From Gammaproteobacteria bacterium (lineage in GTDB: Bacteria; Pseudomonadota; Gammaproteobacteria; JAURND01), in the NCBI GenBank assembly GCA_030830425.1, contig JAURND010000003.1, positions 1 through 22,364 on the forward strand: DNA of 22,364 nucleotides, written 5' to 3'. The notes under the pieces were generated by a model, which was given only the letters and a program-made list of their open reading frames with translations, did no database searches and was not told the DNA's origin. The position numbers and the translations under genes are program-made. Below are positions 8,911 to 17,267 of the stretch, in pieces (within the stretch, counting starts at the first letter, position 1; each line of letters opens with the position of its first letter).

Positions 8911-9729
8911 TTAGACCAGCGAAAATGCCAATAACAGCAAAAGAAGCACAGCAAAAATAGGTGCAACACTGAGCAGACTGTCAATGCGATCTAATAACCC
9001 ACCGTGCCCAGGAAGCAAATTTCCACTATCTTTCACCCCCGCTTGGCGCTTAATTAAACTTTCAGATAAATCTCCCAAAATAGACACCCATGACGTGACG
9101 AATGCCAAACACATTAGGTTGAGATAATGGATATCTAACGCGATATAAAAAAAATGCCCGCAAATAGCAGCAACCATCAATGCAGTCATCATGCCACCGA
9201 TCGCCCCTTCAATACTTTTTCCAGGACTAATATGAGGCGCCAACTTATGTTTTCCCCAAAGTCGCCCTACAAAATAAGCACCGATATCTGCAGACCAAAT
9301 AAACAATAACATCAATAAGAAATAATATTTCCCAAAAGGTAAATTATAAATGATGTTCAGCGCATACCAGCTTGAGCCTAATATCCAAATCCCTAAAGGT
9401 GCTTGCCAGGCTTGAGAAGCTTTCCAGTTGTCTGCAAATTTGTCAGGGTGAAATAAATAATACAGCATAATGAGCCAAACCACGGATGCAGTCCCTAATA
9501 CAACCCATGTTGGTATCCATATGAGAAAAAACATCTCGACAAACAAGATCAGCAAATAGCCTATGCGCTTGGATTTTTCAATCATACCCACTAAGCCTGC
9601 CCATTCCCAACCGGCAAGCAAAAACAAAGCAGAGGATATAAGAGCCATTGGCACTGGCGTTAAATAAAAAATCCCTAACAAAACTAGCGGGATCAAAATC
9701 AGTGCGGTGATTATTCGATAGATGAGCAT
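8911..9729 (-). CDS. cdsA: CdsA, phosphatidate cytidylyltransferase (CDP-diacylglycerol synthase)
   Basis: Makes CDP-diacylglycerol from phosphatidic acid and CTP for phospholipid synthesis; inner-membrane enzyme. Residues 1-200 contain about seven hydrophobic segments. The family signature near residues 222-250 is present: S-x-x-K-R followed by KDSGNLLPGHGGLLDRIDS, with the metal-binding acidic residues. The 272-residue length is close to E. coli CdsA (285). The ATG at 9729 gives MLIYRIITALILIP. It is the last gene of the minus-strand cluster, 31 bases after uppS. In many proteobacteria dxr, rseP and bamA follow; here the cluster stops and a convergent ferredoxin gene begins seven bases away. 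Confidence 0.95.
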   Translation of the reverse strand: MLIYRIITALILIPLVLLGIFYLTPVPMALISSALFLLAGWEWAGLVGMIEKSKRIGYLLILFVEMFFLIWIPTWVVLGTASVVWLIMLYYLFHPDKFADNWKASQAWQAPLGIWILGSSWYALNIIYNLPFGKYYFLLMLLFIWSADIGAYFVGRLWGKHKLAPHISPGKSIEGAIGGMMTALMVAAICGHFFYIALDIHYLNLMCLAFVTSWVSILGDLSESLIKRQAGVKDSGNLLPGHGGLLDRIDSLLSVAPIFAVLLLLLLAFSLV

Positions 9730-9760
9730 AGTGATAAAAAAACAATTTAAGCGTTAGCGG

Positions 9761-10492
9761 CTACACGGACATTGCGGTTTGTTTGCCAATTAATCCGTAT
9801 CTTCTTTGTCGAGATGCAAATGCTTGCAATGCTTTTTCAAATTCAGACTGGTCAAAATCAGGCCAGGCAATTTCGGTGAAGTAAAACTCGGTATAAGCTA
9901 ATTGCCATAACATAAAATTACTGATGCGCTGTTCTCCGCTAGTGCGAATTAACAAATCGGGCTCAGGCAAATCTGATAAAGCCATTTCAGTTTGTAGATG
10001 TCGATCAGTGATATCTTTGGGGTGAAGCTGCGCTGAGTATACTTGTTGGCATAATTGCTTTGTCGCTTGTAAGATATCCCAACGACCGCTGTAATTAAAT
10101 GCGATAACTAACACCAAGCCAGTATTTTTGGCCGTGGCTAATTCTACTTCTTCAATTTTCTTGCCATGTTCAGGATCAATATGAATTCTGTCCCCGATAA
10201 TGCGTAAGCGAATATTGTTTTCTATGAAATGTGCTGTTTGTAAGTCTAGTTGCGTGAGAAATAAGTGCATCAAAAAATTCACTTCTTCGTCGGGGCGCTT
10301 CCAATTTTCGATACCAAACGCAAACAAAGTCAACACAGGAATATGATGATGGATGGCTGCGCGAATGGTTTTTTCGATAGCAGCAATACCTGCTTCGTGA
10401 CCAGCAAAGCGAGGTAAACCTTGAGATTCAGCCCATCTGCCATTACCGTCCATCACAATGGCCACATGTTTTGGTTTTATCGGTGTATTCAT
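9761..10492 (-). CDS. uppS: UppS, undecaprenyl diphosphate synthase (cis-prenyltransferase)
   Basis: Condenses isopentenyl diphosphate with farnesyl diphosphate to give the C55 lipid carrier for peptidoglycan and O-antigen precursors; cytosolic, membrane-associated. HVAIVMDGNGRWA (9-21) has the catalytic Asp15, and GHEAG (31-35), ENWKRP (62-67), RTSGEQRISNFMLWQ (183-197) and the C-terminal PDF ... F.SRQRRYG region are conserved cis-prenyltransferase motifs. One deviation: the usual FSxENW reads FGIENW (59-64), so the normally conserved Ser is Gly60. Length is 243 residues (E. coli 253). The ATG at 10492 has AGGG eight bases upstream. It lies between frr and cdsA, as is standard. Confidence 0.95.
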   Translation of the reverse strand: MNTPIKPKHVAIVMDGNGRWAESQGLPRFAGHEAGIAAIEKTIRAAIHHHIPVLTLFAFGIENWKRPDEEVNFLMHLFLTQLDLQTAHFIENNIRLRIIGDRIHIDPEHGKKIEEVELATAKNTGLVLVIAFNYSGRWDILQATKQLCQQVYSAQLHPKDITDRHLQTEMALSDLPEPDLLIRTSGEQRISNFMLWQLAYTEFYFTEIAWPDFDQSEFEKALQAFASRQRRYGLIGKQTAMSV

Positions 10493-10601
10493 GAGTCAAG
10501 CCCTGATTCTTCTGCGCAGCAATTCCCACTTTCCCTTTAAAGAGGCTTTAATAAAGGATTTTATGTAGCAATTCCCGCTCAATATCCAGCATTGCTACAC
10601 C

Positions 10602-11156
10602 CTAGACTTCCATCAGCTCTGCTTCTTTCCCTGCCAGCGCTTTATCAACTTCAGCAATTAATTTGTCAGTGAGTTTCTGTATTTCGGTCTGCATGCGTCG
10701 CTCTTCATCTTCGTTAATTTTTTTCTCTTTCAATAAATCTTTGGAAGCCTGATTTGCATCTCTACGAATATTACGCATCGCGACGCGCGCATTTTCAGTT
10801 TCATCACGAACGACCTTAACCAGTTCTTTGCGACGCTCTTCGTTTAAAGCAGGCATAGGAACACGAATAACGCTTCCTGATGTGGTTGGATTGAGACCTA
10901 AATTTGCAGCGATAATGGCTTTTTCAATCACAGGAATACTAGATTTATCCCAAGGTGTTACCAACAATGTACGTGCGTTTTCTGCCGTGACATTAGCCAC
11001 TTGGTTTAGCGGCATTTCTGTGCCATAAGAAAGCACTTTGACATGATCGAGTAATGCAGGACTTGCGCGCCCTGTTCTTACTTTCGTTAATTCATGTTTG
11101 AATGTATCCAAACTTTTCAACATTCTAGTATTGGCTTCTTTAGTAATTTCTTGCAT
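10602..11156 (-). CDS. frr: Ribosome recycling factor
   Basis: Splits post-termination ribosomes together with EF-G. The product is 184 residues, against 185 in E. coli. The ATG at 11156 ([20 protein letters not shown]) is chosen because it matches the family N-terminus and has AGGA seven bases upstream; an upstream start at 11231 would add 25 hydrophobic residues not found in the family. Conserved segments: [42 protein letters not shown] and [11 protein letters not shown], ending in KEAELMEV. It lies about 100 bases after pyrH and 109 bases before uppS in the cluster. Confidence 0.97.
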   Translation of the reverse strand: MQEITKEANTRMLKSLDTFKHELTKVRTGRASPALLDHVKVLSYGTEMPLNQVANVTAENARTLLVTPWDKSSIPVIEKAIIAANLGLNPTTSGSVIRVPMPALNEERRKELVKVVRDETENARVAMRNIRRDANQASKDLLKEKKINEDEERRMQTEIQKLTDKLIAEVDKALAGKEAELMEV

Positions 11157-11258
11157 GATTTTTTCCTGTATGAGCGCTGATAGGAGAAGAGAAAAAAATA
11201 AAAAGATATGGGAATTTTCTTCCGCAATCAAAGTGCGATAATTGGGTCAGCGTTACTG

Positions 11259-11996
11259 CTATTCTACTAATGTGCCTTCATCTTGACCCAATACAATATT
11301 CAAGATCGCATTAGGCTTTTTAATGTTGAATATTCTCAACTTCATGCCATGATCTCGACATTGACAAAACGAAGCTAAATCCATAACGGCCAGTTCTTTT
11401 TCTAAGGCTTCTTTATAAGTGAGATGATGATAAAGGGTTGCTTGAGGATTTTTAATCGGATCGGCAGTATACACGCCATCGACTTGCGTAGCTTTCAGGA
11501 TGATATCTGCGTTGATTTCAATGCCTCGTAAACTCGCAGCCGAATCGGTTGTCACGAGTGGGTTGCCAGTTCCCCCTGCAAATATAACGATGCGCCCTTT
11601 TTGCAAATGGTGCATCGCTTTTCGGCGATCATAATGATCAACAATGCCTGTCATTGGAATTGCCGATAAGATTCGCGTTGCTAATTTAGCACGTTCAAAC
11701 GCGTCTCGTAGTGCCAATGCGTTCATCAGCGTGGCCAGCATACCCATATAATCGCTAGTCACTCTGCCTATACCTGCTTTGGCTAATGTCGTGCCACGAA
11801 ATAAATTACCACCCCCAATCACAATGCCTATCTGTACGCCTAATTCAAGTACTTGGGCAATTTCTTTTGCCATGCGATCCAAGACAGCCGGATTAATATT
11901 TCCATGACCATCTCCTTGCAACGCTTCTCCACTCATCTTTAATAAAATACGATGATAGATCACTTGTTTTTTTAGCGGAATATTTTTATGAGTCAT
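11259..11996 (-). CDS. pyrH: UMP kinase
   Basis: Phosphorylates UMP to UDP; cytosolic hexamer of the amino-acid kinase family, allosterically controlled in bacteria. The ATG at 11996 gives [20 protein letters not shown], then MSGEALQG, matching the family start; an upstream GTG at 12065 would overlap tsf and add 23 residues. Motifs: GGGNLFRG (61-68), [19 protein letters not shown] (142-160, nucleotide-binding region), [13 protein letters not shown] and the C-terminal GTLVE. Length is 245 residues (E. coli 241). It starts 52 bases after the tsf stop; no clear Shine-Dalgarno is visible, so coupling to tsf translation or a weak site is possible. Confidence 0.95.
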   Translation of the reverse strand: MTHKNIPLKKQVIYHRILLKMSGEALQGDGHGNINPAVLDRMAKEIAQVLELGVQIGIVIGGGNLFRGTTLAKAGIGRVTSDYMGMLATLMNALALRDAFERAKLATRILSAIPMTGIVDHYDRRKAMHHLQKGRIVIFAGGTGNPLVTTDSAASLRGIEINADIILKATQVDGVYTADPIKNPQATLYHHLTYKEALEKELAVMDLASFCQCRDHGMKLRIFNIKKPNAILNIVLGQDEGTLVE

Positions 11997-12048
11997 GTTT
12001 TTGAGGGTTAGCGCGGTATCACTGGTTTTGCAAATTACTGTAAAGTTG

Positions 12049-12912
12049 TCAAGCAGCGCCAACACCTGCTTGTGCCATCACAGCTGTCGCGAAATCTTCT
12101 GTGACTTTTTCGATTCCTTCACCGACTTCAAAACGCACAAAACTAAGCACCTCTGCTTTAGCTGCATTCAGAAGCTGCCCAACTGATTGATTGGGATCTT
12201 TGACGAAAGGTTGACCGATTAAGCTAATTTCATTCACAAATTTATTAATTCTACCCATCACCATTTTTTCAACAATGTCAGATGGTTTTCCACTGTCTAC
12301 AGATTGCGCAATGAAAATTTCTTTTTCACGTTGAGTGACATCGCAAGGCACTTCTTCGGGTTTGATATATTGAGGATTAGCGGCTGCAATATGCATCGCC
12401 AGATCTTTAGCTAGTTCTTTGTTTTCAATAGAAAGTGCCACTAAAGCACCAATGCGACCATGATGCACATAAGCGGCGATTGTGCCTAAAGATCCCAGTG
12501 TTGCCATGCGCCGAATTTGCACGTTTTCCCCCACCTGATTGATCAATGCCTGTCGCGCTTCTTCGACGGCAGGTGGTAGTTTTTCGACTGATGTAACACC
12601 ATGATCCAATGCGGTCTGGGCAACAAATTCTACAAATGCTTTAAAGTGGGTATCTCTGCTCACAAAATCTGTTTCGCAGTTCACTTCGAGTATGATTGAA
12701 AATGGCTTATCTTCGTTTATTTTAACGACAATTAAACCTTCTGCAGCAATTCGTCCTGCTTTTTTAGCGGCTCTTGCTGTTCCTGCTTTACGCATTGTCT
12801 CAATCGCTATTTCAATATTACCACTTGCTTCAACCAGTGCTTTTTTGCATTCCATCATGCCAGCACCTGTGCGCTCACGTAACTCTTTAACATCATTGAC
12901 AGAAATATTCAT
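12049..12912 (-). CDS. tsf: Elongation factor Ts
   Basis: Guanine nucleotide exchange factor for EF-Tu. The N-terminal UBA-like domain is [20 protein letters not shown] (1-20), followed by [10 protein letters not shown]. The EF-Tu contact motif TDFV is at 81-84 within [10 protein letters not shown]. Length is 287 residues (E. coli 283), with no visible gaps. The ATG at 12912 has Shine-Dalgarno AAGGA about eight bases upstream. Element D begins only a few bases beyond that site and fills the 225-bp spacer to rpsB, so the tsf leader contains its hairpins if transcription comes from rpsB. Confidence 0.97.
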   Translation of the reverse strand: MNISVNDVKELRERTGAGMMECKKALVEASGNIEIAIETMRKAGTARAAKKAGRIAAEGLIVVKINEDKPFSIILEVNCETDFVSRDTHFKAFVEFVAQTALDHGVTSVEKLPPAVEEARQALINQVGENVQIRRMATLGSLGTIAAYVHHGRIGALVALSIENKELAKDLAMHIAAANPQYIKPEEVPCDVTQREKEIFIAQSVDSGKPSDIVEKMVMGRINKFVNEISLIGQPFVKDPNQSVGQLLNAAKAEVLSFVRFEVGEGIEKVTEDFATAVMAQAGVGAA

Positions 12913-12927
12913 ACATTTATCCTTATC

Positions 12928-13127
12928 TATACTTATTTCACTTCAAGATGCTAGTTTTGGCATCCTTGAAGTGAGACAAAATTAGGGGGTTTCGCAAAGC
13001 GTCCCGACGAATATCGGGATCTATATTTCCCCACCTTAACATCAATAAGTTATACCACTCATGCTCAATAATATCTTTTTCAAATGCCGTTTTTTAAGAA
13101 ACCGAAAATCTAAACATGAGTGATATA
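12928..13127 (+). repeat. Composite palindromic element, copy D
   Basis: Module 1: stem arms CACTTCAAG (12939-12947) and CTTGAAGTG (12965-12973), extended by GATGC/GCATC with one bulge, followed by GAGACAAAATTAGGGGG. Module 2, second subtype: TCGC, AAGC, then TCCCGA/TCGGGA hairpin at 13002-13019, like copy A. Module 3: arms TATACCACTCATG (13051-13063) and CATGAGTGATATA (13115-13127), 12 of 13 paired. Its stem and loop differ from those of the other copies while keeping position and pairing. It fills the rpsB-tsf spacer and ends about five bases from the tsf Shine-Dalgarno. Confidence 0.85.
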
Positions 13128-13137
13128 ATTTGATAGT

Positions 13138-14097
13138 TTAGCCAGCACTTTTGGGTTTAGTGTTCAGCTTTACAGGTGGCTTAGCGGCTCCCGTCACAAC
13201 CGTTCGTTTTTTATTAGCCGCTGGCATTGCTGCTTTAGGCGCATCTGTTCTAAGCGTCGCCTGAGGTTTTACTAATACTGATTTTCCGGCTTCTGCCTCA
13301 TCTAGATTGGAATCAGTAGCACGAAGGTTTTTTTTAACCACCACAGTTTGTTTCTCAGCTCTCTGTTTGTCTTTGGTGGATTCTTTGGCTGTTTCTATTG
13401 CAACTTTTTCAGTGATAGTCTGACGTGCGTGTAAAATCGCATCTGCAATGCCCTGACAGTAGAGGCGTATGGCACGCTGAGAGTCGTCGTTACCCGGAAT
13501 CATATAATCGACAGAAGCAGGATCGTTATTGGTGTCAACGATACCTACCATCGGAATGCTTAAGCGCCTAGCTTCTGCAATGGCTGTTTTTTCATGACCC
13601 ACATCGACAATAAATAAAGCGTCAGGCAAACCACCCATATCTTTAATGCCATTTAAAGTGGCTTGTAATTTTTTCAATTCACGGGTCAGCATTAACCCTT
13701 CTTTTTTGATAAGACGCTCGAAACTACCATCATTTTGCATGGTTTCTAAGTCTTTTAAGCGACGAATAGATTGACGAATAGTTTTGTAGTTGGTCAACAT
13801 ACCCCCTAACCATCGATGATCGACGTAAGGCATACCACAACGAGCTGCTTCTTCACGTACAATTTCTTGCGCGGATCGCTTGGTACCTACAAACAATATT
13901 TTTCCTTTTTTAGCGGCAATTCCACCCAAAAAGTTTGCAGCATTATTATAAAGCGGCAAGCTATGCTCTAAGTTGATAATGTGTATTTCATGGCGAACAC
14001 CGAAAATATAAGGCCCCATTTTAGGGTTCCAAAAACGTTTTTTGTGTCCAAAATGAACGCCAGCTTCTAACATTTGGCGCATGGTAATTGTACTCAT
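13138..14097 (-). CDS. rpsB: Ribosomal protein S2 with a long basic C-terminal extension
   Basis: Essential 30S subunit protein. Residues 1-228 are a complete S2: [65 protein letters not shown] and [19 protein letters not shown]. coli S2 is 241 residues; this one is 319. Residues about 230-319 are a low-complexity tail rich in Lys, Ala, Pro and Thr, for example [10 protein letters not shown] and [19 protein letters not shown]. Its function is unknown. The ATG at 14097 ([10 protein letters not shown]) has Shine-Dalgarno GGAG nine bases upstream. It heads the cluster rpsB-tsf-pyrH-frr-uppS-cdsA. Known S2 operons are autoregulated by S2 binding to a long rpsB leader; a leader of about 210 bases is possible here. 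Confidence 0.96.
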   Translation of the reverse strand: MSTITMRQMLEAGVHFGHKKRFWNPKMGPYIFGVRHEIHIINLEHSLPLYNNAANFLGGIAAKKGKILFVGTKRSAQEIVREEAARCGMPYVDHRWLGGMLTNYKTIRQSIRRLKDLETMQNDGSFERLIKKEGLMLTRELKKLQATLNGIKDMGGLPDALFIVDVGHEKTAIAEARRLSIPMVGIVDTNNDPASVDYMIPGNDDSQRAIRLYCQGIADAILHARQTITEKVAIETAKESTKDKQRAEKQTVVVKKNLRATDSNLDEAEAGKSVLVKPQATLRTDAPKAAMPAANKKRTVVTGAAKPPVKLNTKPKSAG

Positions 14098-14316
14098 AAT
14101 TAAAATCTCCAGGGTTGAGCCTCTATGAATCCCACGACTTCATCTTATCACTTTATCGCTAATCATTTAGGGGCCATTTACAATTCGCCATGCACAATCA
14201 AAAATGATTGATTTTCAAACACAGTGACGTAGCACAACATACAGCTCCATATAAATTGAAAGATGTAGGCAATTAACGCAGAACTGTGAAACAGCGCATA
14301 ACGACGTGAACAGTGA

Positions 14317-14345
14317 AGTATAAGACACCCAAAATCGCGCGTCGA
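14317..14345 (-). promoter_or_regulatory. Possible sigma-70 promoter for the rpsB operon
   Basis: On the minus strand TCGACG (4 of 6 to TTGACA) at 14345-14340 is followed after 17 bases by TATACT (5 of 6 to TATAAT) at 14322-14317. It would start transcription about 210 bases before the rpsB ATG, a length compatible with a regulated S2 leader. Other weak hexamers exist closer to the gene, so the assignment is tentative. Confidence 0.35.
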
Positions 14346-14378
14346 TTCATATGTGGTTTTTTTGACAAACAGGTTTAA

Positions 14379-14398
14379 AGACGAAACATTTTTCGTCT
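14379..14398. terminator. Small perfect hairpin with trailing T-rich sequence
   Basis: AGACGAAA (14379-14386), loop CATT, TTTCGTCT (14391-14398), then CTATATTTTTTC on the plus strand. The stem is short and AT-rich and no plus-strand gene ends just before it, so a terminator role is uncertain. It could also be a leader hairpin of the small gene at 14464. Confidence 0.25.
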
Positions 14399-14463
14399 CT
14401 ATATTTTTTCATTGCTTTTTTATGGGCTCACGCCCATGGCTAAAAGCAAAAGGATGTTATATC

Positions 14464-14667
14464 ATGGAAACGTGGTTTCAGCAATTCCCGCTAGAAAAGC
14501 AGGAATTATTGCCTTTATTTTGTAACTATTCACCACCATACAAAGACTGGCATAAACGGTCAGATTTTAGTCAAGCTTGGTGTAAAATATGCCCGTTTGC
14601 TAATTATGCTGAATGGTTACAATATTTTTACACGACCAAAATAATCCATACGAGACGGGTTGCGTGA
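14464..14667 (+). CDS. Small protein of unknown function, 67 residues
   Basis: Not recognised. The ATG at 14464 has AAAGGA about ten bases upstream, a better start than one at 14353 that would add 37 residues. The product begins METWFQQFPLEKQELLPLF and contains WCKICPF (Cys40 and Cys43 form a CxxC), Cys20 and several Trp and Tyr residues; no signal peptide or membrane segment is seen. Codons 19-44 are repeated with changes at 777-852, where the frame has no start. A 16-bp tandem duplication overlaps its stop codon. It converges on the Rpn-family gene 37 bases away. It may be a small real gene of a repeated family or an open stretch of a dispersed repeat. Confidence 0.45.
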   Translation: METWFQQFPLEKQELLPLFCNYSPPYKDWHKRSDFSQAWCKICPFANYAEWLQYFYTTKIIHTRRVA

Positions 14668-14698
14668 TTTCTGGCAAGCGTGATTTCTGGCAAGCGTG
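14662..14698. repeat. 16-bp perfect tandem duplication
   Basis: GCGTGATTTCTGGCAA occurs twice in a row (14662-14677 and 14678-14693), followed by GCGTG. The first unit contains the TGA stop of the small gene at 14464-14667. The second lies in the short convergent spacer before the Rpn-family gene. Confidence 0.9.
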
Positions 14699-14704
14699 TA
14701 CAGC

Positions 14705-15658
14705 TTAATGTTTGATGACTTCGTTGCGCAAAGTCTGAATCATTTCAATCGACAATTCAGTGATGGCAACAATATCTGTTGTAGAAAAATTCTTAGCCAG
14801 TAACTGCAATGCGATTTTTTCTATGCCTTGTGCTATGCCTTGTTCTATCCCTTGTGCTATGCCTTGTTCTATCCCTTGTTCTATCCCTTGTTCTATCCCT
14901 TCTTGTCTACCCTGCTCAATGCCTTTTTGTATACCACGTGCTTCAAAGTCTAGTTGCGTTTTTGCAAGTATATCGGCTTGGTCTCTCAACCATTTTAATT
15001 GCGCCTCATAAATCTCACGCTCATTTTTATCTAAAGAAAGCACATCTAACGCGTGCGCCGCTTTTGCGATATTAGGATCATGGTTGAGTTCAGCAGGAAT
15101 AAAATCTCTTTCCCATCTTTCCGCTTTTGTTAAAAAAGTTATCCAGCGATCTAACGCACTGGTCAGATGAGAAAAATCTTTATTGAATTTTTTCAGCTCA
15201 ATAAAATGTAATTCTAAATCTTCGGAATATCGACGATGGGTTTTTGTGTTCAATAAATGGTAAATATTGTGGTAGTCCGGCTCGTCAAAATGATTAAAAT
15301 TTAAGAGGTGAATACTGATGGTTCTTTTTAGTTTCGTGAACTGCTGTCCTTCGCTTAATTGTTGGCTGTAAATTTTAGACCAGTAATACAGAGCACGTTG
15401 ATCGTAGTCGATGCGATCGTTCATCTGCATTTCAATATGATACAACTTCCCCGTTTCATCTTGGGCTTTGATATCCAATATAGAGAGCTTACCTGTTGAA
15501 TGCGTTTTATGATTATATGGATTGAGCAGCGTCAGCGCAGTCAGCGGCTTTGGTAGCGATACCACAGCATTGATGAAGGGCAATAAAATGTCTTTGTTTT
15601 CTTCGCTGCCAAATAATATCTTGAATGCGAAATCAACACGTGGATTTATTTTAGACAT
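14705..15658 (-). CDS. Rpn-family PD-(D/E)XK nuclease / putative transposase
   Basis: Member of the recombination-promoting nuclease family (PDDEXK_2 type). The N-terminus PRVDFAFKILFGSEENKD is the family signature. A nuclease core motif is seen as Asp62 (LDIKAQDE) and Glu76-x-Gln78 (YHIEMQM), the D...ExQ variant common in Rpn proteins. RALYYWSKIYSQQL (88-101) is another conserved segment. Residues 246-280 are a four-residue repeat (GIEQ/GIAQ) encoded by 12-bp DNA repeats. Such GIEQG tails are common in this family and predicted helical. Length 317 residues, intact. No inverted repeats or target duplication were seen around it. The ATG at 15658 has only a weak AGAG upstream. Its cellular role is not known with certainty. 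Confidence 0.85.
   Translation of the reverse strand: MSKINPRVDFAFKILFGSEENKDILLPFINAVVSLPKPLTALTLLNPYNHKTHSTGKLSILDIKAQDETGKLYHIEMQMNDRIDYDQRALYYWSKIYSQQLSEGQQFTKLKRTISIHLLNFNHFDEPDYHNIYHLLNTKTHRRYSEDLELHFIELKKFNKDFSHLTSALDRWITFLTKAERWERDFIPAELNHDPNIAKAAHALDVLSLDKNEREIYEAQLKWLRDQADILAKTQLDFEARGIQKGIEQGRQEGIEQGIEQGIEQGIAQGIEQGIAQGIEKIALQLLAKNFSTTDIVAITELSIEMIQTLRNEVIKH
14821..14901. repeat. 12-bp in-frame tandem repeat inside the Rpn-family gene
   Basis: Six full units and a partial one of CTAT(G/C)CCTTGT(G/T), starting at 14821, 14833, 14845, 14857, 14869, 14881 and 14893. On the coding strand each encodes four residues (GIEQ or GIAQ). Because the unit is a multiple of three, copy-number change would lengthen or shorten the protein without a frameshift. 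Confidence 0.95.
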
Positions 15659-15778
15659 GGTGGATTTCTCTGTTGGATTTTATTGCAAACTAAAAGGGCA
15701 AAAGGCCGTATTTTCAGTTTGGATGAGTATCATTTTCTGAGGTTGTTTTGTCAGCAATCAGCAGTTTAATTTTTTCCA

Positions 15779-17230
15779 CTACACCGCTATTCCCAATCCT
15801 TTCGCAATTCTCAGTCCATAATCACGATCAGCTTTTAAAAAATGGGTGATTTGCAGTTGTTGAATCTCTAGCGGTACATCACGCATGCTGCCGACGATAT
15901 TGTTGATCAGCAAACTTTTTTGGTCGGCATTCATGAGTCTAAACAGATCGCCTGCTTGGGTGTAATCATCATGATTGTCATGGGGATGACGACCCACTGT
16001 GCCTGAAAGTGGTGTAGGGGCTTCTTGGTATTTGGGGTCTTCCACAGGGCCATTGAAACTGTTGGGTTCATAATTGACTTGTTTGCTGCCATTGTCATCA
16101 AAACGCATCGCGCCGTCGCGTTGGTAGTGATGAAAAGGACATTGCGGTTTATTCACGGGTAACTGCTGATAGTTAGTGCCAATGCGATAACGCTGTGCAT
16201 CTGGGTAAGAAAAAATCCGTGCCTGCAGCACTTTGTCAGGCGAGAAGCCCATGCCAGGCACTAGGTTGGTGGGTGCAAATGCAGCTTGTTCTACCTCGGC
16301 AAAATAATTCTCTGGGTTTTTGTTTAGAACCAGTTCTCCCACTTCAATTAAGGGGAAATTTTTCTGTGACCAGACTTTGGTGAGGTCAAATGGGTTGTAA
16401 TGCAGTTCATGGGCTTGTTGTTCTGTCATGACTTGAATGCAGACTTGCCAGGCAGGCCAATTTTTATTGGCAATGGCATTGAACAAATCACGTTGTGCAT
16501 AATCAGGGTCAGTGCCTGCCAATTTTTCTGCTTCTTCTGGGGTTAGATTTTTAATGCCTTGTTTGGTTTTGAAATGCCACTTGACCCAGACGCGTTCGTT
16601 TTGTGCATTGATCAGGCTATAGGTATGACTGCCAAAACCATGCATATGTCGATAACCATCAGGTATGCCACGATCTGAGAAAAGAATGGTGACTTGATGT
16701 AATGCTTCAGGCGCATGCGACCAGTAGTCCCAGACCATGGTCGGGAATTTTAAATGCGTCAATGGGTCACGTTTTTGGGTGTGAATAAAATCAGGAAATT
16801 TTAGCGGATCCCGAATAAAAAATACGGGTGTGTTATTGCCGACTAAATCCCAATTGCCTTCTTCGGTATAAAATTTGACTGCAAAACCACGCGGGTCTCG
16901 TGCAGTATCTGCTGAACCTTGTTCTCCGCCAACTGTAGAAAATCTCAGAAAAACGGGTGTTTCTTTGCCTGTTTGCTCAAACAGTTTCGCTTTGGTTAAA
17001 TGGGTGATGTCGCCAGTCACGGTAAATACCCCATATGCGCCAGAACCTTTGGCGTGCACCACACGTTCAGGAACACGCTCGCGATTAAAGTGCGCCAGTT
17101 TTTCAGTGAGATGAAAGTCTTCCATTAATAACTCACCCCGCTCGCCGGCAGTTTTTGAATTTTGATTATCACTAACAGGAATACCCGCTGCGGTGGTTAA
17201 TATATTTTTTGAGGACTGATTGATCGTCAT
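15779..17230 (-). CDS. katA: Monofunctional haem catalase (small-subunit type)
   Basis: Breaks down hydrogen peroxide; probably cytosolic, since no signal peptide is seen. The ATG at 17230 ([16 protein letters not shown]) is preferred: GGAGAA lies seven bases upstream, whereas the ATG five codons earlier at 17245 has no such site. Catalytic His in [11 protein letters not shown] (residue 59 from this start), Asn in [11 protein letters not shown], and the haem-ligand Tyr in [12 protein letters not shown] are all present. [20 protein letters not shown] and RDPLKFPDF are strongly conserved catalase segments. Length is 483 residues, typical of clade 3 catalases. It lies 37 bases downstream of the lytic transglycosylase gene on the same strand. 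No OxyR site was identified. The symbol katA is by family resemblance. Confidence 0.95.
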   Translation of the reverse strand: MTINQSSKNILTTAAGIPVSDNQNSKTAGERGELLMEDFHLTEKLAHFNRERVPERVVHAKGSGAYGVFTVTGDITHLTKAKLFEQTGKETPVFLRFSTVGGEQGSADTARDPRGFAVKFYTEEGNWDLVGNNTPVFFIRDPLKFPDFIHTQKRDPLTHLKFPTMVWDYWSHAPEALHQVTILFSDRGIPDGYRHMHGFGSHTYSLINAQNERVWVKWHFKTKQGIKNLTPEEAEKLAGTDPDYAQRDLFNAIANKNWPAWQVCIQVMTEQQAHELHYNPFDLTKVWSQKNFPLIEVGELVLNKNPENYFAEVEQAAFAPTNLVPGMGFSPDKVLQARIFSYPDAQRYRIGTNYQQLPVNKPQCPFHHYQRDGAMRFDDNGSKQVNYEPNSFNGPVEDPKYQEAPTPLSGTVGRHPHDNHDDYTQAGDLFRLMNADQKSLLINNIVGSMRDVPLEIQQLQITHFLKADRDYGLRIAKGLGIAV

Positions 17231-17267
17231 TGATATTTTCTCCATGGTTATTGAAAGAAGATGATGG

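Larger units (their letters stand above)
14098..14463. other. Leader and promoter region of rpsB; upstream region of a small plus-strand gene
   Basis: A 366-bp stretch without a gene. The part next to rpsB would be its mRNA leader. A sigma-70 type promoter is proposed at 14317-14345. A perfect 8-bp stem (AGACGAAA/TTTCGTCT, 14379-14398) is followed by CTATATTTTTTC on the plus strand. The last part carries AAAGGA, the ribosome binding site of the small gene starting at 14464. None of the composite repeats occurs here. Confidence 0.5.

Noticed and set aside
11157..11231. Longer start for ribosome recycling factor
   Set aside because: It would add 25 hydrophobic residues absent from the family; the ATG at 11156 has a proper Shine-Dalgarno.
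14809..15075. Plus-strand frames opposite the Rpn-family gene rich in LVLCLV or SIPC repeats
   Set aside because: They are antisense readings of the 12-bp repeat and not credible proteins.
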